DNA of 64,000 bases from contig JAMKCF010000013.1 of NCBI GenBank assembly GCA_023634235.1, forward strand, positions 9,523,827-9,587,826. Reading direction: 5' to 3'. Position 1 is the first letter of the stretch. Every line of letters starts with the position of its first letter. Shown piece by piece: positions 32,690 through 64,000 of this stretch. This DNA is from Pisaster brevispinus. Lineage: Eukaryota > Echinodermata > Asteroidea > Forcipulatida > Asteriidae. Made by a program: the position numbers and the translations under genes. The notes under the pieces are model-generated. The model was not told the origin of the DNA. It was given only the letters and a program-made list of their open reading frames with translations, and ran no database searches.

Positions 32690-33565
32690 TATATATGTAT
32701 ATAATTAGTAGGGGAGATGGCCTTAGCTTTCGATCCAATCCGGACCTTCGTCAGAGGCATAAACAAGAACAAACACAAACATATCCATTTATAGCAAAAA
32801 GAGGAGCAAAGGATTAAGGGAGAGTATCCAGAAAAAAGCGGGAAAATATAGCCAATCAGAGTTGTAAATTTACTGGCTAAGAACCAATAAGAGTGAAGAA
32901 GTGAGAACAAAGGATGGTCAGTGTCAAAGGCTGGATCACTGGACCATAAAGGTGGTACTGCATTGTAGGTATTACAATGCGGGAAGCATGAAAGGGTAGG
33001 ATTAGAGGGCAAGCCACATAAGAAAATGCAACTAACAATAGGAGGCAAGATCAAAGTAATTATAGAATAAAAGAATCAGTGTAAGAAGTTAAAACTAAGC
33101 AAGAGGAACCTGCAGAGAGAGCAGGTTATTAATTCCTCTGCAGAGGGAGTGGGTTATTGACAGGTTGATTTAATCAAAACTTTTTGAGAGAGAGAAAAAA
33201 GAAGTGCAGGGAACATGTAAATGACAATAACTGTATCTATTTTGTATCAATGAAGTAAGCGAGAGAAAAAGCGTAAAAATAGACTAGTGGAGAGAACTTG
33301 TTGTTTACAGTTATTGTATTTATTTTATATCGAAGAAAAAAACAGGCAAAGGTGGAAGGAGTGTGATGGGAATTTATTTAACACCAGTGTTTACGTTGAG
33401 TCCAAAGGGTTGGACTGTCTTGAGTTGGTGAATCCAGTGTGATTCTCTGAGTTTGCGGTGTGTGTCGTCACCATTGCAAGCCTCAATCACGATGAGTTCA
33501 ACATCTTTGACGCTGTGATTACGGCTGTTGAAGTGGATGGAGACGGGGTACAGTTTCTTGGTCTT
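32690..33565 (-). mobile_element. Penelope-like retroelement, 5'-truncated 3' end
   Basis: The reverse strand from about 33564 to a TAA at 33374-33376 reads KKLYPVSIHFNSRNHSVKDV, ELIVIEACNGDDTHRKLRES and HWIHQLKTVQPFGLNVNTG. This resembles the end of the GIY-YIG endonuclease that closes Penelope-like ORFs, including the (R/L)ES-x-WI glutamate block. A 680-bp 3' UTR follows, with CTGACGAAGGTCCGGATTGG near 32740. The 5' part is lost at an AT-repeat near 33565. Confidence 0.65.
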
Positions 33566-34277
33566 TATATATATATATATATATAATTGCGTTTGGTGGG
33601 TTGACTAATAAGGAGTTGAATCATTAGTAATTTTGAGATATCGTGGACACAATTCTAAGACTGCTAGACTGTCCACCAATATCTCGAAAAATGCTAATCT
33701 AGTCCGATTGACCATCATGGCTAACCCATTTACGTCACAGAAGATTGTCAACCACATTTTGCCCGACAGATCATTTTTGTCGAGCTGGTTATGTCCAATG
33801 GATCATTATGTCACGTACGAAGAGTCTGACATAATGATTCATATCTGTTGATGGATAATCATGGTGCGTGTTTCCTCCAACAGTCAATATTTGGTTACAA
33901 TGACTGGCATAGGGGACGGGGGAAAATGAAAAAGGGTCGAAACGAAAGTGCCTTTACCCTAAAACCCCTTCCGTTACTAAACAGTAATCATTCATAATGG
34001 CAGGTCTCATTATTGAAAACCATGGTAGCACAAAAGGTTTACAGTGCGACTTCATTGTTTAGAAAGGGAAGAAGCAGAGGAAGTCATATATTAATTTTTA
34101 AGAGTGAGGAACGCGCTTCACTTCTTCCTGAGTTTCCGATATCTTTGTAAAGTTGAGAATTTAGAAAGTCTTCATTTTCAGATTTATTTCAAGTTGCCTG
34201 GCCCCATTTCCGCCAAATTAATGTTTGAACAAAATGTACAGATTTTCTCTGAACGTTTTTGACAAAATAATGATGCT

Positions 34278-34465
34278 AGACCGTGGCGATGGCATTGCGT
34301 AATTGCTTGACCGTGTCTATGTCGATGCATGAATACTTGACCGTGTCTATGTCAATGCGTGAATGCTTGACCGTGTCTACGGGAAATGCGTGAATGCTTG
34401 ACCGTGTCTATGTCAATGCGTGAATGCTTTACCGTGTCTATGGCAATGCGTGATTGCGTAATCAG
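34278..34465. repeat. Minisatellite, about 31-bp period, six units
   Basis: Units of the form CTTGACCGTGTCTATGTCAA plus TGCGTGAATG, with small variants in each copy. Intergenic. Confidence 0.85.
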
Positions 34466-36410
34466 TGTTACTAATCATTGGCTGATTAGAGAAGCTAAAA
34501 CTAAATTCCAACGTTATCTCACGCCCGACTGCCATGTAGGCCCTACGAACATTTTTGCACTTACAAAACATCAGAAATAACAAACAAAATCAGCGAAAAA
34601 CTGGCATCTTACTTAGGTGCATTAATGTTTGACCGTGGACTTTTTTGTGCAATAAGGACAATAGGTCATCAAAAGTAGATCCTTTGTTCTGAAAATAAAA
34701 CCCACCAACAATTTTTAATTAAAAAGGCAGAAGCAAAGGAGGTCCTCACATGACTTCGATGATGAATCTGAGCATTTAAATCTCCCTGAACCTTTTAATC
34801 TCCTTTATCACTCACTTAGGCAGTTAAGAGTTGCTGGTCTCCAAAGGGTATTCAAAACTAGAATGGATAGGGAAGCAGCAGAACAAAAGATTATCTTAAC
34901 ACTGCAACTGTGAGCAAGTTCGGGTGCTAATTAACCTTTTAGTCAATATTGCCATTGAATCACGCATGCGTTGTCTGTGGTTCACTCGAACGCATTTAGT
35001 CAATTGATTAGTCAAATATGGCAACTCATATAATGGCTCGTAAAACAATTACTTGCAAAATACAGTGCAATGATAATTATTATTTTAATATTTTACATAT
35101 CTTGTTGGCAAAATCCTACCATTTATCGTTTAGCCAACTTTTGTGTTATTGTTAAAGTTAACAAAACGTTCTCCGCTACGAAACCAAACCACCATCTTGA
35201 CAAAGTGACGTAACTTCGTTAGTTGACTAGAGAAACAGTGCTCCGGAGCTAGGTTGATCCAGTTGGGCTAGCTAGTTCAACCATGCAGCGTTCGAGTGAC
35301 ATCTAGATCGACTATGGTTAAGTCTGGTCGACTCTAGTCGGCCACTCGAACTTGCTCTGTGTTGGTAGTGGACTGAATAGGGACCGTGGCTTTTTGTCAC
35401 ACTACAGCAGTGACTCAGTACCATCCTTTGTTTAGACTGTGCTGGAATTTGCATAAACCTTGGTTGAAGTTTTTTTCTTCATTGCTTCTGATGAAGGGTT
35501 AGGTTTAGGGTTAGTTGTTGCTACGAAAGTTTATGCAGTTAGTTATTACTAGTTAGTTATTAAAGTGCCGCATTTTAATTACCTATGTTGATGAACAAAT
35601 ATAATGTAGAGCAAATCAAAGCCAACAGTTACAGTATATTTGCTGATTTTCAATTTCATGTTCCTTTCTCAGGGTTTATTTCTGCGTATTTAGTGTTTTA
35701 AGAAAGATCCAAATTTGGTGTATTAAAGGTGTTCTACAAGATTGGTAGAGGTGACAAAATAGTTGCAGTCAGTGCTCATGTGATCAACCATAAATACATA
35801 AAATAAACCTACAAAAACGTATGCTTAATTTGCTGTGTGAGTAGCGAGAAAATAGTAAAAACTATGTTCAGCATGTTAACACGCTGTCCTTATTAGGGTT
35901 GTACCAACCTAAATCAGCTGTTACTTCCACTTTTTTTTAGGTTATCAGATAAAGTTTCCTCGAACTGACTTCCTTTCACCGGGAATATTTTACAAAAAGT
36001 GGGTCTAGTATGAACTTCATAATCATTAAGCTTTTAGATTAGAATTAAACAATGACATGTTTTTTATCCTTATACCGACCCTGTAAAATACCTTTTAAAA
36101 AAATGAAATATGTTGTTGATCAATTTCGTTTTATTATAAAAGTTTACTGGTGCAAAACAAAAGTTTGTGCGCCTCGTGCACGCAACAAACTGCGTGTTAA
36201 TCAAACAATAGTATTACTTTCGGTAAAACAATCAACTGAGAGAAAAGTGAGAGTGATTGGTCATTGTTTCGCTTTGTTATGATCAACCACCGAAGGTCAC
36301 ATTATGAGTTTGCCATTCTTTGTTGTTTCAGTTATTTCTTTGTTGGCAGAGTTCCAGCTCCGGATCCGCAGCATCATTGAATAATTCTTTGAAAGAAATG
36401 ACACAATTAG

Positions 36411-37041
36411 CTGTATAGGGCAAGGTGAATTCAGTGTAAAATAGTTAATTAGGGCAAAGTGGGTACAGTGTAGAGGGCAAGGTGAATTCAGTGTAAAATA
36501 GTTAATTAGGGCAAAGTGGGTACAGTGTAGAGGGCAAGGTGAATTCAGTGTAAAATAGTTAATTAGGGCAAAGTGGGTACAGTGTATAGGGCAAAGTGAA
36601 TTCAGTGTTAAACAGTTAGTTAGGGCAAAGTGGGTACAGTGTAAAACAGTTACTTAGGGCAAAGTGGGTACAGTGTATAGGGCAAAGTGATTTCAGTGTA
36701 AAATAGTTAATTAGGGCAAAGTGATTTCAGTGTAAAATAGTTAATTAGGGCAAAGTGAATTCGGTGTAAAATAGTTAATTAGGGCAAAGTGGGTACAGTG
36801 TATAGGGCAAAGTGATTTCAGTGTCAAACAGTTAATTAGGGCAAAGTGGGTACAGTGTAAAACAGTTAATTAGGGCAAAGTGGGTACAGTGTATAGGGCA
36901 AAGTGATTTCAGTGTAAAATAGTTAATTAGGGCAAAGTGATTTCAGTGTAAAATAGTTAATTAGGGCAAAGTGAATTCGGTGTAAAATAGTTAATTAAAT
37001 GTATGGGGCAAAGTGAACTCAGTGTAAAATAGTTAAAATAT
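36411..37041. repeat. Composite minisatellite, about 30- and 60-bp periods
   Basis: About 630 bp built from two related subunits, AGGGCAAAGTGGGTACAGTG and AGGGCAAAGTGATTTCAGTG, joined by TAAAATAGTTAATT. Both share the frame GGGCAAAGTG-----CAGTGTA. Unit order varies, with higher-order blocks repeated. No open frame follows the period. Intergenic. Confidence 0.9.
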
Positions 37042-40000
37042 CCATTAAATTCGTGAACTATGTGAGTGGCTATCAGTAGCATATTCATATGGGTTTGAAA
37101 CCTTTATAAAGATTGTTAAACTTCGTTGTGTACACTGGCCCTTCCTCGTGACCTTGTGGTAACGAAATGCTACCAAGGCATCAGCGGGAAGAATATGTTT
37201 ACTTAAATGTTGTTAAACTTGTTAGTTGTTCTGGCCCTCTATACAGTTTAACCTGGTATAGTAATGAAATGTCATGTTAAAAAAAAGAGAGAATGATTGA
37301 ACACAATCGATTTAAAGGATAATCCAGCGGGCATCGACGTTTCAAAGGGGGTGTTTGCAGGGGCTAGATTGAAGCGATCAAAGATTGTGGTGGTAAAACG
37401 TGGTACCATCAAGTGTCTTTATATATTTTCTGATCCCAAATCCGTGGGGACAGAAGACATAAAGTGGGACCCTTCCCCCACCGTCATGACGCCATTAAAA
37501 TAGTAAAGGAAATTGTAGTTGACATTAATAACAGAGGGGCCCCAAGGTCAAATTCAGTTCTGTGACCTACAAGTTTTCCATACCCGACCTCACGTCAAAA
37601 TGTATAAGGACACTGTGTTTGATACCCTCAAGTGAAACTTTTGTCCAAATCCATAAAAAGCTCGATGACGTCACATGCTAAATTATTTGTATATGCTGTA
37701 CATTTTCATAAAGCTAATTTATAGTTTATTCCTGAATGATCATGAACTATGTGGTGGGGACTGCTAGGTGGGACAGTTCTTGCGAGCGCCGCCTGCCAAG
37801 TTCTGAGTGTGCTGCCCATCTCGTGCTCTCATCCCCCACCTCCCATCCCCCACCTACCCAGACTGCTTTAAAACCTGGAGTGATATTAAGGATTCCTGAT
37901 AGTGCAAGAAAGATTAATGTTGACGTTTATAGTTTATTCGAAATAACACAATTGCATTTCATTACATGCACTTTTCCAGCCTCGCTCTTTTCCTAGCCAG
38001 TTGAGTATCTAATTGTATTTTCCTTCCAGTGGGGTCGCGGTAGTAAAATGCCAACGATTTAAAGACTGCGTGTCGTTTGGTTCGAGTCCCAACCATTCCA
38101 TCTCTGAATTCATAACCGTGGTACAATATACACAAAGCACTGCGCATGAAGTGTTTAGCTGTGAGAAAGCAAGGCTCACAATCAAAGCAAAACAAGTTTC
38201 TTACGTAGCAAGAACGGGTGTGATATTTCATCTCCCGACCACAGTGTGTTAATTTCACAATCGGTGAGCATAAAACGTCAGTAGGGGCACATAAGGAAGT
38301 TGTATACTACTAGAGTGATGCCCTACCAAGTTGCACTGTAATAACAATTAGACAATATAAATCTAGCTGTTGCAAAGGGCCTATGGTATACATGTAACAA
38401 AAACATTAGTTTGACATTTCGACCCTATGGAGTCCTTTTTGAAGGCTGAATGTCAACGCAATACACAACAACAGGTAAACCAGTGTAACACTAGCAGTCA
38501 AGTACATGTAGAAGTGGCTGAAATAAGAGACAGGGAGAGAGAGAGAGAGTGAGAGGCAGAAAGCACACAGAAAAAAAGCAATGGATGAACAATAAAGAAA
38601 GAGACGATAGAGCAGAGGGAATGGGCTGGTTTGACCACAAGAGGTTCAACACAAATTAAAAAATCAAAGGTGGGAAGAGGGAGAAAAGGTAATTAATTAG
38701 TGAATGAGACTATTAAGGAGGATATCTGTGGGGAAAAGGTGAAGGCTAAAACAAAAAGCTGTAGTCGTTTTCTTCTTGGGGTTGAATGGTCAGGGGGCGC
38801 TAAATCCACATTTTCTCCATACTCAAGTGAATAGTCTCTCTGTGGTTACCTAGTGCCGCAATGCCTATGTCAGAAACGGAGTGATTTTGAGTGTTGACCA
38901 TGGATCTGGGGCCGTAGAAACCCCTTGCGTGATTATTTCAATTGAACGCCACAACTTTTGCAAGATAATACTAATAGACTAAATTAGTGGCGGTACAGGT
39001 AACATGACCCCTTGTCTTATGGGTGGTACCACCGGTATGGCTGGTGAAGGAGTCCGATTCTCTGATGTGTTGTCTACAGACGATGCATTTGGAGATGTGG
39101 GAACACCTCAAAGTACCATGTGGCAAAGGGGGATTAACATTATCATTAATTGGGGGGGGGGGGGGACTTCTGCCCGTAAAACGAGATGCCTGCGACCACT
39201 GGGTGGGCTTCTCTAGGAAACTATGGGTTCTAAATAAAACAATCAGTGTGTCATTACTTTATTTAGGCCTACTCTAGTTGAAATGTATAGTAGTCATAGA
39301 GGAGTGGTCATGGCCGACCGGTAGTACCCAGGTTGTCCTACTTTCAAACTTGAGCAAGGGTCCCGGACGTGGCATTCAGATTCGTCTTCAGATGAATCGT
39401 AAAACCTGTAGAGATGTCGTGTGCTGTGTACAAAAGAGTTTGTTATGAAATGAATATGGTTTGAAAGATATTTTAAAAGTTAAATATAACGATTCATAAT
39501 ATTCCTTGACATTGAGTGGTTTTAATTTCATACCAACACGGTCCGCTGTTTTTTTTAACCAAATGTTTAACTCCACAAAATGACGGACCGCATATTCCGC
39601 TAGTTGTATTTCCAGAGGCAAATTTAGGCCTATGTTTTTACTAGGCCTTACTCATTATTTACAACACACTGCAGCTGTTTTAGTGCGCGGACAACTTATT
39701 CGTTTCTTTTTTTTTTAATAAGGAGTAATTCCTAATAGCAAAACTTTGAGAGATGAAGGCACTGTGCCCCTTCGAATATCCCAGTTCACTTCTTGTGGAA
39801 GATGGTCTTGACCTATGCCCGGGTGGGACTCTTTTTCGTAGCTGTGGTATTTTGTACGAACGCGAAACCGAGGGATTGAACAAAGAGAAATTATAAGAAC
39901 GAGACCTTTGTGGATAACTGTGAGTTTGTAGACACATTCAAACCGGGAACCTATAACAAAAGAGGACAATAGGGGCCCCGGTTGGGTAAAGGTCCCCAGC

Positions 40001-40124
40001 TGGAAATTGGGTACAAAATCAATGGGAGCTGTTGCCAAAAAGTCCAAACAAAAGAGGGACAATAGGAGGTCCCCGATTGTGAGAGTGAGGGCGTGTGTGT
40101 GTGTGTGGACACGCGGAAGGGCAT

Positions 40125-40245
40125 TTGTGGGGTCCTGACAACAATGGAACAATGGACCCATCAAGGTAATTTCAATAGGAACAATTGGGCCCCACAAGGG
40201 AATTCTTTAGAAAAGGGAATAATACAATAGCAGTACCCCACAAAC
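40125..40245 (-). repeat. Repeat family G
   Basis: TTGTGGGGTCCTGACAACAA, GGGCCCCACAAGGGAATTC and AGCAGTACCCCACAAACCGG: the same element in reverse, with inverted GTGGGG/CCCCAC ends. Confidence 0.55.
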
Positions 40246-41331
40246 CGGATCCGTACGGCTGTGTGTGTGTGTGTGGACTACCACGTAAACGTAAATAAAC
40301 AACAAATTATACATTTTCGTGGATTACATTTTATTAAATACTTCGAGGTTTAATCAAAATACAGTTAGCCATGCAGACTTTGATGTAACACAAATAAGCA
40401 AACATACAAAACATATAAATAATGCGAATTCTTTTTACAAATGTGTTCAGACTAATCTTTTAATCCCCCAAATATTCTATCCTTTAATATAAACGGCTCC
40501 AGTAAATCCACAAACTTATTGATTTTGTTTAGTCGGGGAGGCCTAGGCTAGCCCTTTTTATAATAATTATGATATACAAGAGTCATCCGCCCTCAACGGT
40601 TCTTATTCACATAATCAGGCTTGATATTTAGCCCTTCCCCAAAAAAAAGTAGGCCTTTTTTTTTTAGTACAAGGGCTGAATTATCTTCTTCTTTTTAAAC
40701 ACTTTTTTAGGCTATTTAATAAAGGCAAATCGCTATTTTTCTGATTAAAAAAATAAAATAAAATCGGAAACCTGACTAAATTACTATAACTATGAAGAAT
40801 ATCATGCCTGCATAATATGTATGTTTCTGGAGACACAAAGCAGTATACATTACTAAAAGAAGTGTTGACGTGTGATATGCCAGTTTAGTTCTAAACAATT
40901 TTATCATTATAACATACAAGTCATACTTTGAAATAATACAATCTCTTTCCAACGAAATGGTCGCGCCATTTTGAGAGTCAATGTCCCCTTGTGTTATACA
41001 TTTTAGGCGACGCCGCTTTTTAGATGCACTTGGCTCCCGTGATAGTAATTGTGGCACCAGCTGGCAGTATAGCCGCGTGAGACATTGGTGCACGGCTGTT
41101 AATACGGTCCATGCCCATACATCAGTGGGCGACAACTAAAATTATGCTAAGAAATGTTCATGATTAGGTGACTTGCCAATACATTTCGTACGCATAATTA
41201 GTTTATGTAAGTCATGCAATAGACAGGTGTGGATAAGCATCTAAAAAAACTGTTTGTGTTGTAAAAAAAAAAACAGAAACATATTGTAATAAATAAAAGC
41301 TGTTATCTGAATCTACAGATACTCACCTCAA

Positions 41332-41557
41332 GGAATGTAGTGGCAGCACTTCAAGACTAACTGAGTACATAACAAAACTGCATGAGCTTTCGCAGCAACA
41401 ACTGCTTCTTCAGATGCAATCTGATAAATTTTGCATCATCATTTTTGCTTCATCATCTGTGCATCTGATGAAGTAGTATTTGCTACAAAAGCTTATGCAG
41501 TTTTTGTATGTAATTAGTTAGTCTTTAAGTGCTACTTTCCTTGTTTTATCTATCAGA
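41332..41557. repeat. Fold-back element
   Basis: AAGGAATGTAGTGGCAGCAC with AAGACTAACTGAGTAC and GCATGAGCTTTCG at the left are inverted against AAAGCTTATGCAG, GTAATTAGTTAGTCTTTAAG and GCTACTTTCCTT at the right. A relative (GTTGCTACGAAAGTTTATGC) lies near 35515. Confidence 0.55.
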
Positions 41558-42845
41558 CTAGCATGGTTATTTTTATTATCATCATTACATACAGCCATCT
41601 TGTTTCTCAAAGGCAATGTCAGACTTGCCGGCTAGTGCTACGGCTGTGGCTGTTACCAAGGGTTATGGTATGGACCTCCACAGCTTGAACATGTGACAAT
41701 CAAGCCGCAGCCACTAACCAAACCAAGGCTGGAATTGAAAATAGTCTGTTCCCATTGTTTTCCGTTACCATCAGCACTCATTATTGCTTTTGCAAACTGG
41801 GGAGCAAGACAAATATTGGCCGATTGGTCAAGTCAAACACCTCTCATTGGCCAATCACACCGAAGAGCCATGCTGAAAACAAACACGCAAGATACAAGGC
41901 TGTGTAAGCGGCTGCAGATGGACTGGAGTCCCGTAGCAACACTCTTAGAAACAGCTGCACCTGCTATTTCAGACATCTTAACTTTTTGCTTTAAATTGGA
42001 TATTAACTATTATAGCTTGAACACCTCCATCGTACATTACCTGCTCTAAAAGAAAGCATGTGTAGCAGTTACTCAATAAGCACCCAACATTGAAGCATTT
42101 AATGAAATCAGTTTGAGCAAACAGATTTCATGCATTACTACCCCCCACCCTTAACAATATTTCTAGTTTTTACAAAACGTGTGTACAACCTTTAAAATAA
42201 CTTATTAAGTGGCAATTTGTTTTAGCAGCATTATCAGACTATTTAAAAAATAAAATCCTGTTTCATTACAGCACATAATCTTTACAAGGGACTATTGACC
42301 CTCTGGAATATTTAAACAAAGAGAACAATTAACGGGCGGCATTACTCGCATTAACCGCAGCAAAACTGAAGTAGGGTATAACAACAAATCTCTTCAAAAC
42401 AAGCATTTTGTTGCACGCAATTAGGTCACATATCAGGAAATGTTTAAGAAAATTGACATCCGAGTATGACAAAATTGAATTTGTTTACTCAACATGGTTG
42501 CACTGACGCAAGTAACAAGTCATTTAACACCTAGGGTGCTATAGACCTTGCTGCTTTGGTTGCCACCGTGCTGCCATTTTAGAAGTGAAATGAAGAAAAA
42601 ACAATGGAAACGGCTTTGAATGCGTGTCACACAGGATGGGCCAATGAGCAACCTTATTTTGACCTTTAGCCGAGGGCGCCCTACTCACGTGACACCAAGT
42701 GCATCAGATCTATCTTGGAGACTTTGAGTTTCTTTGTTGCAGCAGACAAACTGGCAAATTTTCCATTGCTCTGGGCATTATATTGGACCCTTGAAAATAA
42801 GTAGGATAAATCGTAATGAGTATATTGTGTTGGCATTAAAAGCTA

Positions 42846-42851
42846 TTTAAT
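42846..42851 (-). terminator. Possible DOCK polyadenylation signal ATTAAA
   Basis: ATTAAA on the minus strand, about 240 nt past the DOCK stop; no AATAAA is nearer. This common variant is the best candidate I can see, but it is weak evidence. Confidence 0.3.
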
Positions 42852-43087
42852 AATGATCTTACTGATTTTCTAAACAGAAAACAAATCGGATATTCCACTT
42901 TCTAAGGGGAAAACAAATCAGAGAATCCGCTTTCTGAGCAGAAAATAAAACGGATATTCCACTTTCAGAGTGGAAAAAAAATCCGAAATTGCACAGGAAA
43001 AACACCATGCCTGGATTGTTCACTTGGTTCTGAGCGTGTACATTTCCAAGAGCAAAGCTTCCACTTGGCATTTTCAAAAGTCAGCCA

Positions 43088-63085
<19,998 letters not shown>

Positions 63086-63148
63086 CTGAATTCAAAGGAA
63101 ACAAAGAATGTAATAATTAGTCACTGAATGAGCACATCATGTCTGAAC

Positions 63149-63346
63149 GGGCACCAATTTCATAGAGCTGCTGAAGTACAAAAATTAGCAAAGCATAAAA
63201 CAATTGTGCTCACCAGAAAAGGGTAACCAGCCAAAACATGATGGTACATGTGTGTATATAAATGTAACTGCCTTCCTGCTAATTATTGCTCAGCAGAAAT
63301 TGTTGAACCATATTTTCTGCTTAAGTAGTTCTACGTAATTGGGCCC
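63149..63346. repeat. MITE family A
   Basis: GGGCACCAATTTCATAGAGC start and TAATTGGGCCC end. Further family-like debris (TTAGCAGAAACAGATTACCG) follows to about 63480. Confidence 0.6.
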
Positions 63347-64000
63347 TGAATGTATATTGCTTAGCAGAAACAGATTACCGGCCAAATTACTATGTAATGC
63401 ATAATTTGTTGTGAGTGGTTCTTTGCTAATTTCTGGTAAGCAGAACAAAACTTAGCATTATTTTCTGATGAAAGTATCTGGTTCCATTACTGAATAAAAT
63501 TGGAAAAAGGTTACATGTAACTTGAAGAAAATCTATCTACAGACTGAGGCTGCCTTAGTAGGTGTAATTTTTGTTACTGGTTTCCTGGTAATGTTTGTAA
63601 TTTTTGTAAAGTAATTTTTATCTTTATCTGTTGACAATGTAAGAATTCTGTGTACTTGTGTTCCTTCATTATTATCGTATACATGTACATGCAATATACA
63701 TGAAAGAAACAATACCTGTGTCTTCAAACACAGGCACTAAATTAGAGTTACAGAGCAAAAAAAAAAGAAGTTAAAATTAGTCAACCATTTTATCAAGAAA
63801 AGTTAATAATTTTTTTTTTAAATTTAGTAGTGTAGTAAAGATCATAAGGAGTGCGGGTGTAAGTTGAAGCAACTTCTAACGTTAAACTTTTATGTTAATA
63901 GACCGTGCAAGTCTAGCAGTAGTTTGATATCGGGACCTGTTCAAGTTCCAAATTTTGTTTCTTGCAACCTTTTAACCAAATGTCATGAATGTACCAAGGA

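Noticed and set aside
32689..33054. 121-residue minus-strand open frame
   Set aside because: Lies in the 3' untranslated part of the Penelope-like fragment, after its stop codon and in another frame context.
36411..37041. CRISPR-like direct repeats
   Set aside because: Units abut each other without unique spacers, vary in sequence, and the host is a eukaryote; this is a minisatellite.
41693..42049. 118-residue plus-strand open frame
   Set aside because: No recognisable motif, low-complexity mixture, no splice or promoter context; treated as chance.

Overview
This is metazoan nuclear DNA: AT-rich, with short conserved exons separated by long introns, tRNA-derived SINEs, palindromic non-autonomous transposons and long trinucleotide microsatellites. 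The gene content (a gp130-type cytokine receptor plus a single DOCK6/7/8-type gene) and the many short palindromic repeats with GGGCCC-TTTCATAG-type ends suggest a marine invertebrate deuterostome. An echinoderm, and a sea star in particular, is my best guess; the species call rests on remembered repeat style, not on a search.

Two protein-coding genes are well supported, both on the minus strand. (1) Positions 23182 down to 3532 hold a complete class I cytokine receptor of the gp130/IL6ST layout in 15 coding exons (1,352 residues). The order is signal peptide, Ig-like domain, two-module cytokine-receptor homology region with paired cysteines and a WSVWT motif, three fibronectin III domains, one membrane segment, a box-1 proline motif, and a cytoplasmic tail of about 700 residues with four Tyr-(Thr/Val)-Gln motifs. 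All exon phases close without a frame break, and one intron uses a GC donor. (2) Positions 63085 down to 43088 hold the last 22 coding exons (1,153 residues) of a DOCK6/7/8-family guanine-nucleotide exchange factor, closest in remembered sequence to vertebrate DOCK7. It includes the whole catalytic DHR-2 domain and the stop codon; the 5' half lies beyond the window.

Layout: 1-3340 is downstream flank and repeats, with a possible tail end of a plus-strand gene at 2-70. 3340-23240 is the receptor gene. 23240-42840 is about 19.6 kb with no gene I can support; it holds minisatellites, (AAC)n/(TTG)n arrays, MITEs, SINE pieces and the 3' end of a Penelope-like retroelement. 42840-64000 is the DOCK gene.

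The receptor should signal through JAK/STAT at the cell surface, and the DOCK protein should activate Rac/Cdc42. Nothing in the sequence shows that they work together, but their adjacency recalls the human DOCK6-EPOR-TYK2, DOCK7-LEPR-JAK1 and DOCK8-JAK2 regions. The most unusual structural finding is a 78-bp tandem array in a DOCK intron. Each full unit carries a copy of the splice acceptor and first 13 codons of the adjacent DHR-2 exon, giving a row of decoy 3' splice sites. A second, single acceptor-plus-exon duplication occurs in the same gene near 56.6 kb.
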